This document shows positions 29,984-38,160 of a DNA stretch of 64,000 bases, in pieces (positions within the stretch are counted from its first letter, which is position 1; each line of letters starts with the position of its first letter). The DNA comes from QVMM01 sp047030855 (GTDB lineage Bacteria > Bacteroidota > Bacteroidia > Bacteroidales > Dysgonomonadaceae): assembly GCA_047030855.1 (NCBI GenBank), contig JBKYIJ010000008.1, positions 1,984,001 through 2,048,000 on the forward strand, in the 5' to 3' direction. The translations under genes and the position numbers were made by a program. Below the pieces are notes generated by a model. The model made no database searches, had not been told where the DNA came from, and saw only the letters and a program-made list of their open reading frames with translations.

Positions 29984-30754
29984 TTAACGGTTCATTTCGC
30001 GTAGTTTTATTTTTGTCAGAACCTGTTTCGTATTAAGCGGAAAATCGCTGTCCATCATCCACGCGTAGAAACTCGGTTCGTTTCTGAGCACTTCCGCAAC
30101 AGGTTTTCCTTTATGTTTTCCGAAATTAAAGACTTCAATTCCGTTTTCATTTTTTATAATTCGTCCCGCAAAATCGACATTATCGTTGAAGGCAGAATAT
30201 TCTGCTGCCAGTTTTTCCATATCGTTTTCGAGATCGGGATATCTGTCCAATTGTGCTTTCAGAACTTCATAAGTAGCCAGCGTATCCGCTTCCGCAGAAT
30301 GGGCATCTTCCAATTCCTTGTCGCAATAGAATTTATATGCGGCCTCCAAAGTCCTCTTTTCTTTTTTATGGAATATAACCTGAACGTCTATCAGTTTCCT
30401 TTTTGTGAAATCCATATCAATACCTGCCCGCAGAAATTCTTCCACTAAGAGTGGAATATCGAATCGGCTGGAATTGAACCCTGCGAGATCACAGCCTTCT
30501 ATCTGATCGGCAAGCGATTTTGCAACCTGCTTAAATGTAGGACAGTCTTTTACATCCTCGTCCGATATGTTGTGTATGGCTGTCGATTCGGGAGGAATCG
30601 GCATTTCAGGGTTTATTCTTCTCGTTTTACTTTCTTTCTTTCCGTTCGGAAATACTTTCAGGTATGATATTTCAACAATCCTGTCGTGTACGATATTGGT
30701 TCCTGTAGTTTCGAGGTCAAAAAATACGATGGGATTTTTTAAGTTTAATTCCAT
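29984..30754 (-). CDS. 3'-5' exonuclease, DnaQ/PolC epsilon type
   Basis: A 256-residue DEDDh exonuclease. ExoI is FFDLETTG (residues 11-18) and ExoII lies in LAGFNSSRFDIPLL. ExoIII is represented by EDAHSAEADTLATYEV, with His before the final Asp. A C-terminal tail, GKHKGKPVAEVLRNEPSFYAWM, resembles the small module seen behind many Bacteroidota exonucleases. It probably proofreads or trims DNA ends. It lies downstream of dnaN but is separated from it by a terminator. Confidence 0.9.
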   Translation of the reverse strand: MELNLKNPIVFFDLETTGTNIVHDRIVEISYLKVFPNGKKESKTRRINPEMPIPPESTAIHNISDEDVKDCPTFKQVAKSLADQIEGCDLAGFNSSRFDIPLLVEEFLRAGIDMDFTKRKLIDVQVIFHKKEKRTLEAAYKFYCDKELEDAHSAEADTLATYEVLKAQLDRYPDLENDMEKLAAEYSAFNDNVDFAGRIIKNENGIEVFNFGKHKGKPVAEVLRNEPSFYAWMMDSDFPLNTKQVLTKIKLREMNR

Positions 30755-30770
30755 TTTCTGTCTGATAAAA

Positions 30771-30811
30771 AAACTTTATCATTCTTCTTAAATGAAGATA
30801 TGATAAAGTTT
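30771..30811 (-). terminator. Terminator of dnaN
   Basis: AAACTTTATCAT (30771-30782) pairs with ATGATAAAGTTT (30800-30811). The inner TCTTC/GAAGA pairing gives a near-perfect stem of about 17 bp with one bulged base. The minus-strand tail is TTTTTTT. Confidence 0.85.
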
Positions 30812-30836
30812 AGATTCTTATAATAAGTTGTTTTTT

Positions 30837-31961
30837 TTAATCGTTCAACATCATCGGCATTAATAGCATCAACAAGTCTTCTTCGCTGTCTTTGTCGACA
30901 GGGAGTATCAGTCCTGCGCGTGACGGATCTGACAATTCCAGAGTAACTTCGCTGGCAGGTATATTATTCAGTATTTCGATCAGGAAATTGGACTTGAACC
31001 CGATATTCATAGCCGTTCCTGTATATTCACAAGTGATAGTTTCTTCCGCAGCTGTCGAGAAGTCTATGTCCTGAGCAAATATCATGATCTGATTGCTTGA
31101 CAGTTGCAGCTTTACCAGACTGCTTGCGGGATTGGAAAATACGGATACGCGTTTCAACGCATTTAAAAATTCCAGACGGTCAACCGTAACTTTGTTCGGA
31201 TTGTCTTGCGGAATTACCGAATTGTAGTTCGGATATCTTCCTTCGATAAACCTGCATGTCATAGTGTAAGCGGACATCTTGATGTATGCGTTATTCGAGT
31301 CGAATTTAATAACGACAGGTTCTGTTTCTTTGGTAAGAAGCGTTCTTAACAGGTTCGCAGGCTTTTTGGGTAAAATGAAAGAAGCTCTTTCGTTCCCTTT
31401 TGTCGTTAATGTCTTATACCTTACTAATTTGTGCCCGTCAGAAGCGACGATTGTCAGATCGTCTGTCGTGATGTCGAAGAAAATTCCGTTCATCACGGGT
31501 CTTAACTCATCATCAGCGCTGGCAAAGATCGTACTGTTTATTCCTGTTATCAGTATTTGCGGATCAATAGTAAGGCTTATGGCTTCTTCGCTCAAATCTT
31601 TCGGTTGAGGATAGTCGGCACCGCTTTGTCCGATAAAATTATATTTACCGTTGTGGAAGTAAATGAATACTTCGAGGTTTTCGTCATTGATTTCGAAAGT
31701 CAGAGGCTGATCCGGCAGTTCTTTCAACGGATCCAGCAAATTCCTTGCATTTATCGCTAATTTGCCATTTCCTTCCACTTCGCTGATCTCCAGTGAAGTT
31801 ACCAGTCGGGTTTCGGTATCGGCAGCCGTTAGTGTCAGATTTGTGCCTGAAATGTCCAATAGGAAACAATCTAAAATAGGCAAAGTATTTTTTGAATTTA
31901 TAACCTTACTGATTGCTTGTAAATGACTTAACAATGCAGAACTTGAAACAACAAATTTCAT
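30837..31961 (-). CDS. dnaN: DNA polymerase III beta sliding clamp
   Basis: A 374-residue protein with the three-domain clamp fold. It starts MKFVVSSSALLSHLQAISKV, shows FLLDISGTNLTLTAADTE in domain 1 and ATDGHK-like IVASDGHKLVRY in domain 2, and ends with the ILPVDKDSEEDLLMLLMPM peptide-binding tail. It forms a dimeric ring that tethers the replicase. It has its own consensus promoter and terminator. dnaA is not next to it, so this is not evidence for the replication origin. Confidence 0.97.
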   Translation of the reverse strand: MKFVVSSSALLSHLQAISKVINSKNTLPILDCFLLDISGTNLTLTAADTETRLVTSLEISEVEGNGKLAINARNLLDPLKELPDQPLTFEINDENLEVFIYFHNGKYNFIGQSGADYPQPKDLSEEAISLTIDPQILITGINSTIFASADDELRPVMNGIFFDITTDDLTIVASDGHKLVRYKTLTTKGNERASFILPKKPANLLRTLLTKETEPVVIKFDSNNAYIKMSAYTMTCRFIEGRYPNYNSVIPQDNPNKVTVDRLEFLNALKRVSVFSNPASSLVKLQLSSNQIMIFAQDIDFSTAAEETITCEYTGTAMNIGFKSNFLIEILNNIPASEVTLELSDPSRAGLILPVDKDSEEDLLMLLMPMMLND

Positions 31962-32011
31962 AAATTATCTCTTATATGATTTTACAATCTGAATATTACA
32001 TTTTATCAAAG

Positions 32012-32043
32012 CAAATGTAACGATATTTTCTTTTAACTACAAA
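32012..32043 (-). promoter_or_regulatory. dnaN promoter
   Basis: On the minus strand TTTG (32043-32040), 20 bases, then TACATTTG (32019-32012). This is a full match to the Bacteroidota -33/-7 consensus. The start would be near 32005, about 44 bases before dnaN. Confidence 0.75.
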
Positions 32044-32074
32044 TAATGATTCGTGATGAAATTCTTATAATGAA

Positions 32075-32107
32075 AAATCCCCGTTGACATCACGTCTACA
32101 GGGATTT
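32075..32107 (-). terminator. Terminator downstream of flavodoxin 1
   Basis: AAATCCC / GGGATTT outer arms with inner GT/AC and GAC/GTC pairing around a GTGAT loop, then TTTC on the minus strand. It lies about 75 bases past the flavodoxin stop. Confidence 0.7.
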
Positions 32108-32180
32108 AAATGATCAACTAAAAAACTATCTATAGAAATATTAAACTTGTAAGTTTAAACAAAAGTATGTATGGCTTATT

Positions 32181-32681
32181 TTAAATTTCTTTTTTCAGTT
32201 CGGCAACCCAAAGCGATATTCTCTGATCTGTCATATCAGACTCGTTGTCTTCGTCCAGAGGCAATCCTACGAATTGTCCGTCCACTATGGCTTCAGAACT
32301 GTCGTAAGTATATCCTTCGGTGCTTACTTTTCCAATAATCTGGCAGCCTGTATCTTTTACGGCTTCGTATATTTTACCGATCGCATCGCAAAACGTGTCG
32401 GAATAAGAAACGGAATCCCCGCATCCGAACAGGGCTACTTTTTTACCCGATAAATCCACTGATTTTACTTGGTTGATAAAACTTTCCCAATCATCCTGCA
32501 AGTCGCCCATTCCCATTGTCGATGAACCGAACAGGAGGACGTCGTAATTTGAAAAATCCGCTTTCGCTTTATTTACATCGTGAATGTCTGCTTTTTCGAC
32601 ACCTAAAGCTTTTCCTGTTTTTTCGGCTACAGTCTGGGTGTTCCCTGTGTCCGAACCGTAATATATTCCTATTTTTGCCAT
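32181..32681 (-). CDS. fldA: Flavodoxin (copy 1)
   Basis: A 166-residue long-chain flavodoxin, an FMN-containing electron carrier of the cytosol. The FMN phosphate loop is GSDTGNT (residues 9-15). The aromatic 60s-like loop GSSTMGMGDLQDDWE and the 90s loop FGCGDSVSYSDTFCDAIG are in place, and the chain ends AELKKEI. It lies about 95 bases downstream of a second flavodoxin gene with a very similar sequence, so the two are a tandem duplication. Confidence 0.93.
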   Translation of the reverse strand: MAKIGIYYGSDTGNTQTVAEKTGKALGVEKADIHDVNKAKADFSNYDVLLFGSSTMGMGDLQDDWESFINQVKSVDLSGKKVALFGCGDSVSYSDTFCDAIGKIYEAVKDTGCQIIGKVSTEGYTYDSSEAIVDGQFVGLPLDEDNESDMTDQRISLWVAELKKEI

Positions 32682-32808
32682 GTTTGTTTTATGCTTAATT
32701 TGATATTACAAAGTAACCGCGTATTCTCTTTTTTTATCAATACCAATAAATTATGATTTTATCTTCTTTTATTCATTAGTAATAATTAAAAGTGTAAGCG
32801 TTTATAAA

Positions 32809-32838
32809 ACAAAAGCCGAATTTTAGTTCGGCTTTTGT
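32809..32838 (-). terminator. Terminator between the two flavodoxin genes
   Basis: A perfect 12-bp stem ACAAAAGCCGAA / TTCGGCTTTTGT with a 6-base loop and a T-rich minus-strand tail. The uncorrected reading frame of flavodoxin 2 runs straight through it, which supports the frameshift call. Confidence 0.85.
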
Positions 32839-32855
32839 TCGTAATAAGTTTGGAA

Positions 32856-33357
32856 TTATATTTCTTTTTTTGATTTGCTCCAGCCATTTGCCTATCCTTT
32901 CGTCCGTCAGATCATGTTCGTTGTCTTCGTCGAGCATAAGCCCTACAAAGTTTCCGTCGACAACAGCTTCCGATTCGTCAAACGTATATCCGTCTGTGCT
33001 TGTTTGTCCGATAATCTTACAGCCCTTGTCCTTAATCGCCGCGTATATATGTCCCATTCCGTTGCCGAATGTATCTGAATATGAGCCTGAGTCTCCGCAT
33101 CCAAACAGAGCAACAGTCTTATTCGTAAGATCAGCGTTCTCTACTTTTGGAAGAAAACTTTCCCAATCCGACTGTAAATCGCCATATCCTGTTGAAGAAG
33201 TTCCGAACAGAAGGACATCGTAATTTGAAAAATCCGCTTTCGCATTGTTCACATCGTGTATGTCAGCTTTGGAAACTCCTAACTGTTCGGCGATTTTTGC
33301 TGCAATGTCTTTAGTGTTCCCTGTATCCGAACCGTAATATATTCCTATTTTTGCCAT
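32856..33357 (-). CDS. fldA: Flavodoxin (copy 2), frameshifted at the last codons
   Basis: Similar to copy 1 (same start MAKIGIYYGSDTGNT, same 90s loop type FGCGDSGSYSDTFGNGMG). As written the frame runs to 32776 (193 residues) with a nonsense tail that reads through its own terminator. Removing one base from the T7 run at 32865-32871 (A7 in the gene) gives QIKKEI and a stop at 32856. The result is 166 residues, exactly the length and ending of copy 1. Confidence 0.9.
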
Positions 33358-33387
33358 AATAATTTAATTTTTTTAGATGATTTACTA

Positions 33388-33395
33388 CAAAGATA
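33388..33395 (-). promoter_or_regulatory. -7 promoter element of flavodoxin 2
   Basis: TATCTTTG on the minus strand, about 30 bases upstream of the ATG at 33357. No exact TTTG -33 box is found; a TTTA lies roughly 16 bases upstream. Confidence 0.55.
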
Positions 33396-33503
33396 ATAGT
33401 TGAGAAATCTCTAAACCATACCTATTAATAATGATTTTTTACGAATATAATCATAAATAATAATTAATAGGTTGTTAATTTTATAGATTTTGTCGATAAT
33501 AAA

Positions 33504-33935
33504 TTAATCATCTAAATCAAATTCCCATTCATATAAAGATGAATCATCGGTAAACTGATCCAATTCTCGTCTGTCTTTTTTCGTGGGGCGTCCTGTCCCT
33601 TTTGCTCTGTCTACAAATCCTGACACTTTTGTCAGTTCAAGTATCTGATATTCCGATGCGGGCGTAACGTCTTTGAGGTAATTGAGGACAAGTTTGGCTC
33701 CGATCCGTCGTTCTATCAGATCAATAACTCCGAAAGAATACACGATCGGTGCTTTTTTTATCTGTATAATGTCACCGCGTTTTATCATACGTGATGGTTT
33801 CACGGGCATATCTTTGATCATTATACGCCCCTTTTTGCAGGCTTCGATAGCTATGGAACGCGTTTTGAACAGGCGGACTGCCCATAACCATTTATCTATC
33901 CTTACTTCTTCTTTTTCCTCTTTCATAGCTGACAA
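33504..33935 (-). CDS. hslR: RNA-binding S4 domain protein, Hsp15 family
   Basis: A 143-residue basic protein whose S4 domain covers about residues 9-70. The hallmark sequence is VRIDKWLWAVRLFKTRSIA, followed by GRIMIKDMPVKPSRMIKRGD. The C-terminal KGTGRPTKKDRRELDQF matches the Hsp15 tail. Hsp15 binds 50S subunits carrying nascent chains after stress and recycles them. ATGs at codons 1 and 4 are both possible starts. Confidence 0.9.
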   Translation of the reverse strand: MSAMKEEKEEVRIDKWLWAVRLFKTRSIAIEACKKGRIMIKDMPVKPSRMIKRGDIIQIKKAPIVYSFGVIDLIERRIGAKLVLNYLKDVTPASEYQILELTKVSGFVDRAKGTGRPTKKDRRELDQFTDDSSLYEWEFDLDD

Positions 33936-33948
33936 AAATAATGAAATA

Positions 33949-33978
33949 AAAAAGCAACCCTGTCTGGAGTTGCTTTTT
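33949..33978 (-). terminator. Terminator of the redoxin-like gene
   Basis: AAAAAGCAAC / GTTGCTTTTT, a 10-bp stem with a 10-base loop, followed by a T-rich minus-strand tail. It lies 11 bases past the stop at 33990. Confidence 0.8.
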
Positions 33979-33989
33979 AATGATGCTTT

Positions 33990-34493
33990 TTAAATTTTTT
34001 CCGTTAGTATGTCAATGTCTTCGGGAGTTATGTCGGTAGCTAATATAATTCCGTTTTCGTCTACCAGATAACTTTTAAATCCTTCATTCAGCCGATACTT
34101 TTTATATATGGAGGAATTTTTTCCTAAAGTATCGACGGCTTGCCATTTTGAAGCGATTCCGTCAACATCGAGTGTCTTTCTGAAAAGTGATTCGCTTTGA
34201 TCGAATGAAACTGAGATCATTTTAATCGAACTGTCAGCTTCTTTCAGCTTTGACCAAAAAAGTACGTTATTCAAATGAGATTTGGCATCGTAAGCCGCCC
34301 ATAAATTAATCAATACTTTTTGTCCTTTCAGGTCGGACACCTTTAATTTTTTCCCCGATTCGTCATAAATTGTAAAATCGGGAATAAGGTTCCCGGGATT
34401 AATACCCACAGAAAGCCTCGAAGTACTTGTTGTATAAGAAGAAGACGTCAGAAATACTATTCCTATAACAAGTAAGAACTTCAAATACTTCAT
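33990..34493 (-). CDS. Secreted redoxin/TlpA-like protein lacking the catalytic CxxC
   Basis: A 167-residue protein with a signal peptide (about residues 1-18) and a thioredoxin/AhpC-TSA-like fold. PDFTIYDESGKKLKVSDLKG leads to KVLINLWAAYDAKSHLNN, where TlpA proteins normally have WATWCPPC. Both cysteines are absent (Y68, D69, A70, K71 occupy the region), and no other Cys is present in the chain. It therefore cannot do thiol-disulfide exchange at the usual site. A structural, binding or peroxiredoxin-derived role is possible but unknown. It has its own promoter, structured leader and terminator. Confidence 0.8.
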   Translation of the reverse strand: MKYLKFLLVIGIVFLTSSSYTTSTSRLSVGINPGNLIPDFTIYDESGKKLKVSDLKGQKVLINLWAAYDAKSHLNNVLFWSKLKEADSSIKMISVSFDQSESLFRKTLDVDGIASKWQAVDTLGKNSSIYKKYRLNEGFKSYLVDENGIILATDITPEDIDILTEKI

Positions 34494-34565
34494 AAAATTT
34501 TCATTAAGTTAAAAATAAAGCCTGCAAGAAACTTCTTTTTCACAAAGAATAAATAGATGCAAACT

Positions 34566-34605
34566 TTTCCGATTTTCGGAAACGATTACCTACGCTTAGG
34601 TAATC
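34566..34605 (-). promoter_or_regulatory. Two adjacent hairpins in the redoxin 5' leader
   Basis: GATTACCTA/TAGGTAATC (34584-34592 and 34597-34605, 4-base loop) and TTTCCGA/TCGGAAA (34566-34572 and 34576-34582, 3-base spacer) stand side by side just downstream of the predicted transcription start near 34610. They could be a regulatory RNA structure, an operator pair or a terminator for kdsB; the lack of a T-run argues against the last. Confidence 0.5.
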
Positions 34606-34616
34606 AAAATTGCGTA

Positions 34617-34648
34617 CAAAGATAATACGTTTTGAAAGATACAGCAAA
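34617..34648 (-). promoter_or_regulatory. Promoter of the redoxin-like gene
   Basis: On the minus strand TTTG (34648-34645), 20 bases, then TATCTTTG (34624-34617): a full match to the Bacteroidota consensus. It predicts a leader of about 115 bases. Confidence 0.7.
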
Positions 34649-34698
34649 TAATTTATGCTAAATCTGCATTTTTTAAAACATAATTAACTGACAATTAT

Positions 34699-35454
34699 TT
34701 ATTTATGTTTATTTGTTAAAAAACTGACTGCTCTTTCCAAATCTTCGGGCGTATCTATGCCGATAGTTTCTGTATCGGTGATTCCTACCTTAATTTTGTA
34801 TCCGTTTTCTATCCATCGAAGTTGTTCGAGAGATTCCGCTTTTTCAAGCGATGATTGTTGCAGCCGGGTTATTTTTTTTAATACATCGCTTCGGTAGGCA
34901 TACATGCCTATATGTTTGTAGAACGTATGTTTATCAAGCCACTCGGTATGATGAGCGTCTCTTATATAAGGTATTATGGAACGGCTGAAATAGATTGCTT
35001 CACTTTTGTCGTTCATAATGACTTTGGGAGAATTAGGATTAAAAAGAACGTCGAAACCGTCTTCTTTTTTAAAAGCTTTTACGAGTGTCGCTATTTCGGT
35101 ATCAGCATCTTTGAAGCAATTTTTCAGAGTTTCAATTTGTTCGGGTTTGATAAACGGCTCGTCTCCCTGAATGTTTATTACCACATCAAATTGTTTTCCT
35201 ATGTTTGCGTAGGCTTCGTTGCACCGATCAGTTCCGCTTCTGTGATCGGAAGATGTCATCACAACATTTCCGCCGAATGATTTTACTGCATTTTCTATAC
35301 GGACATCGTCCGTTGCTACCCATACTTCTTTGAGGGCAAGGTATGCCTGTTCGTAGACACGCTGGATCATCGGCTTTCCTGCCATATCGGCAAGAGGTTT
35401 TCCCGGAAAACGGGTTGAAGCATATCGGGCGGGAATTATACCTACAAATTTCAT
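34699..35454 (-). CDS. kdsB: 3-deoxy-manno-octulosonate cytidylyltransferase (CMP-Kdo synthetase)
   Basis: A 251-residue cytosolic enzyme that activates Kdo with CTP for lipopolysaccharide inner-core synthesis. The signature N-terminus is IIPARYASTRFPGKPLADM, followed by SSDHRSGTDRCNEA and the metal/CMP site NIQGDEPFI. The C-terminal half contains SLEQLRWIENGYKIKV and GIDTPEDLERA. Length matches the family. It is 11 bases downstream of nfeD and probably cotranscribed with it. Confidence 0.97.
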   Translation of the reverse strand: MKFVGIIPARYASTRFPGKPLADMAGKPMIQRVYEQAYLALKEVWVATDDVRIENAVKSFGGNVVMTSSDHRSGTDRCNEAYANIGKQFDVVINIQGDEPFIKPEQIETLKNCFKDADTEIATLVKAFKKEDGFDVLFNPNSPKVIMNDKSEAIYFSRSIIPYIRDAHHTEWLDKHTFYKHIGMYAYRSDVLKKITRLQQSSLEKAESLEQLRWIENGYKIKVGITDTETIGIDTPEDLERAVSFLTNKHK

Positions 35455-35465
35455 CGTCGTAATTT

Positions 35466-36854
35466 TTATTTGTTGACAGGGTTTACATACACCTGCGAAT
35501 TTTCGTATTTCGTTACTTTCACTTCTTCACCTTTGTCTATAAAGCCGCGATTGGCAACAGCATCGTAATATTCACCGTCAATCAGGACTCTGCCTGACGG
35601 GCGGAGCACTGTTGCTGCTTGCCCTGTTTTTCCGACTAAGTGCTTAGGCTCTTCGGGAACGGATATGAATCCTTCCTGATCGGTATTCAGTGCGACTTTG
35701 TAAAACATGCCTTTTTTCCCTATGCGGCTCGCAAAGTATATTATCAGTATTGCCGACATCGTCATTCCCGCCAGAACAGTCATCAGGGAATTGAATATTT
35801 CGCTTGTCGGAATATGTCCGAATTCGAAATTTACGTTTCCCAACAGGCTTAAGAATAGCCCTGTCAAAGTGAGTATTATACCGCTGATGCCTGCCACTCC
35901 GAATCCCGGAATTACGAATATTTCAAAGGCGATGAGTATCAACCCGATTACGAATATCAGTATCTCCCAGTTCTGGGCGTATCCGTCCATATACAAAGGT
36001 GTAAAATACAGTATGGCGGCAGTGATGGCGATTGCGGAAGGCAGCCCGAATCCCGGTGTTTTCATTTCAAAATAGATGCCTCCGATAATAAACATTATCA
36101 GCAGCGACTGGACGATTCCGTTCGTCAGGAAACCTTTGATATGATCAAACAGGGTAGGGTTGTATGTCTCAATTGTGTACTTTTCATATCCCATATATTT
36201 ATGAACGATTTCGGGAATATTCTCGGCGATACCGTCACAATACCCGACTTCCAGAGCTTCGTTTGCCGTCAGCGTCAGAACGCGTGTCGAGTCGATGAGT
36301 CCCGGAATGACAACCCTTTCGTCTACCATTGCTTCCGCTATTTTCGGATCGCGTTTCCATTTCAGTATTGTATCGCCTTCTTGCGTTATGATTGTATCTC
36401 GTCCATGGCTTTCAGCTGTCGATCTTATCAGCGAACGCATATACGACTGGTATTTGTCGGGAGCTTTTTCTCCTGTCATTTCCACAACGGTTGCTGCTCC
36501 AATGTTCGCGCTTTGCCGCATAAATATTTTATCGCAGGCTATGGATATGAGCGCTCCTGCAGAAGCGGCGTTATTGTTGATAAAAACATATACGGGTATA
36601 TTGCAGTGGAGGATGGCTGTCCGCATCGAATCTGCTTCGAGAACCCCGCCGCCGTAAGTATTCATCTCGATCAGTATATAGTCTGCTTTCTTGTCTTTAG
36701 CGTGGTGTAATCCGTTTTGGAGGTGAATCAGCGAATTGCTGTTGATTTCCTGTTTGATGTTTATTTTATATATCAGAGGATTCTCGTTTTTGTTCTCCGA
36801 ATGAACAAATGTCGCAACCAAAGACAGAAAGAATATGAGTAAGAATTTTCTCAT
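35466..36854 (-). CDS. NfeD-family membrane serine protease
   Basis: A 462-residue long-form NfeD protein. After a signal peptide it has a ClpP/SppA-like protease domain, with NNNAASAGALISIACDKIFM holding the likely nucleophile Ser and EMNTYGGGVLEADSM the oxyanion strand. Four to five membrane segments lie at about residues 235-370. The C-terminal OB-fold (LVGKTGQAATVLRPSGRVLI) faces the cytosol. Relatives cut stomatin-like proteins; no stomatin gene is adjacent here. Confidence 0.9.
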   Translation of the reverse strand: MRKFLLIFFLSLVATFVHSENKNENPLIYKINIKQEINSNSLIHLQNGLHHAKDKKADYILIEMNTYGGGVLEADSMRTAILHCNIPVYVFINNNAASAGALISIACDKIFMRQSANIGAATVVEMTGEKAPDKYQSYMRSLIRSTAESHGRDTIITQEGDTILKWKRDPKIAEAMVDERVVIPGLIDSTRVLTLTANEALEVGYCDGIAENIPEIVHKYMGYEKYTIETYNPTLFDHIKGFLTNGIVQSLLIMFIIGGIYFEMKTPGFGLPSAIAITAAILYFTPLYMDGYAQNWEILIFVIGLILIAFEIFVIPGFGVAGISGIILTLTGLFLSLLGNVNFEFGHIPTSEIFNSLMTVLAGMTMSAILIIYFASRIGKKGMFYKVALNTDQEGFISVPEEPKHLVGKTGQAATVLRPSGRVLIDGEYYDAVANRGFIDKGEEVKVTKYENSQVYVNPVNK

Positions 36855-36888
36855 TTGTAATTTTTCAAAATAATTAATACCTCAAAAG

Positions 36889-36896
36889 CAAATATA
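36889..36896 (-). promoter_or_regulatory. -7 promoter element of nfeD-kdsB
   Basis: TATATTTG on the minus strand, about 35 bases before the ATG. No good -33 box is seen. Confidence 0.5.
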
Positions 36897-36904
36897 AATA
36901 AAAA

Positions 36905-36927
36905 AGTCCGTTCTTTTAAAACGGACT
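36905..36927 (-). terminator. Terminator of the NlpE-like gene
   Basis: AGTCCGTT / AACGGACT, an 8-bp stem with a 7-base loop, followed on the minus strand by TTTTTTATTTATA. It lies about 27 bases past the stop. Confidence 0.8.
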
Positions 36928-36953
36928 CTTCTATTTAGATTGTAATATGCAAT

Positions 36954-37433
36954 TTATTTAGATGTTTCGATCAGCTCCACTTTCTTTAATACATACATAT
37001 CAGCCAAGTTCCCTTCTATTTTGTTTCCGTCCATATCGAGCTGGCGAAGGGTATTTTCGCCTACAAAGTATTTATTGGGCGCATTTTTTATGCTGTCAAG
37101 CGTTATCGTGTTTCCTGCATCATTCCAACTGTAAGTCCCTTTTTCTACGGAAGAAGCAGTTTTCCCGTTCTTGAATAGAGTGGTACTTATAATATAATCT
37201 TTCTCATTCAGCACGATTGCTGTTTCGATACTGTCGCAGTCCGCACAGGGAAGCGTTCCTTTATAAGTTCCCATATAGTCGAGGGAATTCATTGCCGAAT
37301 GTGCATTGTCCGCAACGTTTTCCGATATTTCCAATACATCGGTATTTTCATTTTCTTTCTTGGCATTGGATGTACAACTCCAAACAAAGAAAGATGTGAT
37401 ACATACTGCCGTTAAAATTCTTAAGCCTTTCAT
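36954..37433 (-). CDS. NlpE-like copper-resistance/envelope-stress lipoprotein
   Basis: A 159-residue lipoprotein with its lipobox FFVWSC (Cys20) followed by an acidic, disordered linker. The NlpE N-terminal barrel starts YMGTYKGTLPCADCDSIETA and keeps the CxxC at residues 63-66. NlpE binds copper and senses lipoprotein-sorting defects in enterobacteria. Only the N-terminal domain is present here, as is usual in Bacteroidota. It is monocistronic. Confidence 0.88.
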   Translation of the reverse strand: MKGLRILTAVCITSFFVWSCTSNAKKENENTDVLEISENVADNAHSAMNSLDYMGTYKGTLPCADCDSIETAIVLNEKDYIISTTLFKNGKTASSVEKGTYSWNDAGNTITLDSIKNAPNKYFVGENTLRQLDMDGNKIEGNLADMYVLKKVELIETSK

Positions 37434-37474
37434 AAAGTTATGTTTTAAAGATTCTGATATATAAACACCTGATT

Positions 37475-38068
37475 TTACGATTTGTTTGCGTCCGATTTCA
37501 TTTTATTGTACTCTTCTACTGCTAAACACAATTCGTTATACCAAGCTTCTCCGAACTTTCGGATCAGAGGTTCTTTCAGAAACTGATAAATGTACACCCC
37601 TTCTCTGTTTCCTAAAGTAGCGGCAGGTTTGCATATCCGCCAACGATGATAATTGACAGCCGTGAAGTCGCGAAACCGTTGTAAGCGAATGGGGTATAGG
37701 TGGCAGGATACGGGTTTGTAGAAATCGGTTTTTCCTTCTTTATAGGCTTTCTCGACAGCACATTTGCATATTCCTTTTTCGTCGTAATAAGTAAAGACGC
37801 AGTCTTTTCTGTTTACGATTGAAGTTACCATTTCACCGTCAATATCTTTATATGCTACTCCCTGTTCTTTTATTATTTTTTGAGCTTTGGGCGACAGATC
37901 GCCCCATATCAGCGGCAATACTTCTTCCAGCTTCTTCACTTCGTCCTTTTCCAGAGGTGCCCCTGCATCTCCTTCCACACAACAATTCCCTTTGCAGACA
38001 TTCAGATCGCAGATGAATTTTTCTTCAATTATATCGAGCGAAACGATAACATCGTCAATTTGTATCAT
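37475..38068 (-). CDS. DUF3109 family cysteine-rich protein
   Basis: A 197-residue protein with clustered cysteines: CDLNVCKGNCC near the N-terminus, CVFTYYDEKGICKCA in the middle, then SCHLYPIR and RICKPA. The spacing suggests a bound metal or Fe-S cluster; the biochemical role is unknown. The ATG at 38068 is used. The upstream in-frame TTG lies inside a TATCTTTG -7 element and so cannot be translated from that promoter. Confidence 0.88.
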   Translation of the reverse strand: MIQIDDVIVSLDIIEEKFICDLNVCKGNCCVEGDAGAPLEKDEVKKLEEVLPLIWGDLSPKAQKIIKEQGVAYKDIDGEMVTSIVNRKDCVFTYYDEKGICKCAVEKAYKEGKTDFYKPVSCHLYPIRLQRFRDFTAVNYHRWRICKPAATLGNREGVYIYQFLKEPLIRKFGEAWYNELCLAVEEYNKMKSDANKS

Positions 38069-38092
38069 TATATGTCTTTTAGTGATTTGATG

Positions 38093-38100
38093 CAAAGATA
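38093..38100 (-). promoter_or_regulatory. -7 promoter element of the DUF3109 gene
   Basis: TATCTTTG on the minus strand. Transcription would start near 38086, about 18 bases before the ATG at 38068, which fixes the start codon. Confidence 0.55.
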
Positions 38101-38160
38101 TTCTTTTGAGTCCGGTTTATAAAATTTATGTATTTTATATTGAATGTTTAGTTGCATATA

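Noticed and set aside
30837..31961. Replication origin near dnaN
   Set aside because: No dnaA gene, DnaA-box cluster or gene order typical of an origin is present.
36141..36710. 189-residue plus-strand ORF opposite nfeD
   Set aside because: It is antisense to a well conserved gene and has no start signal or family features.
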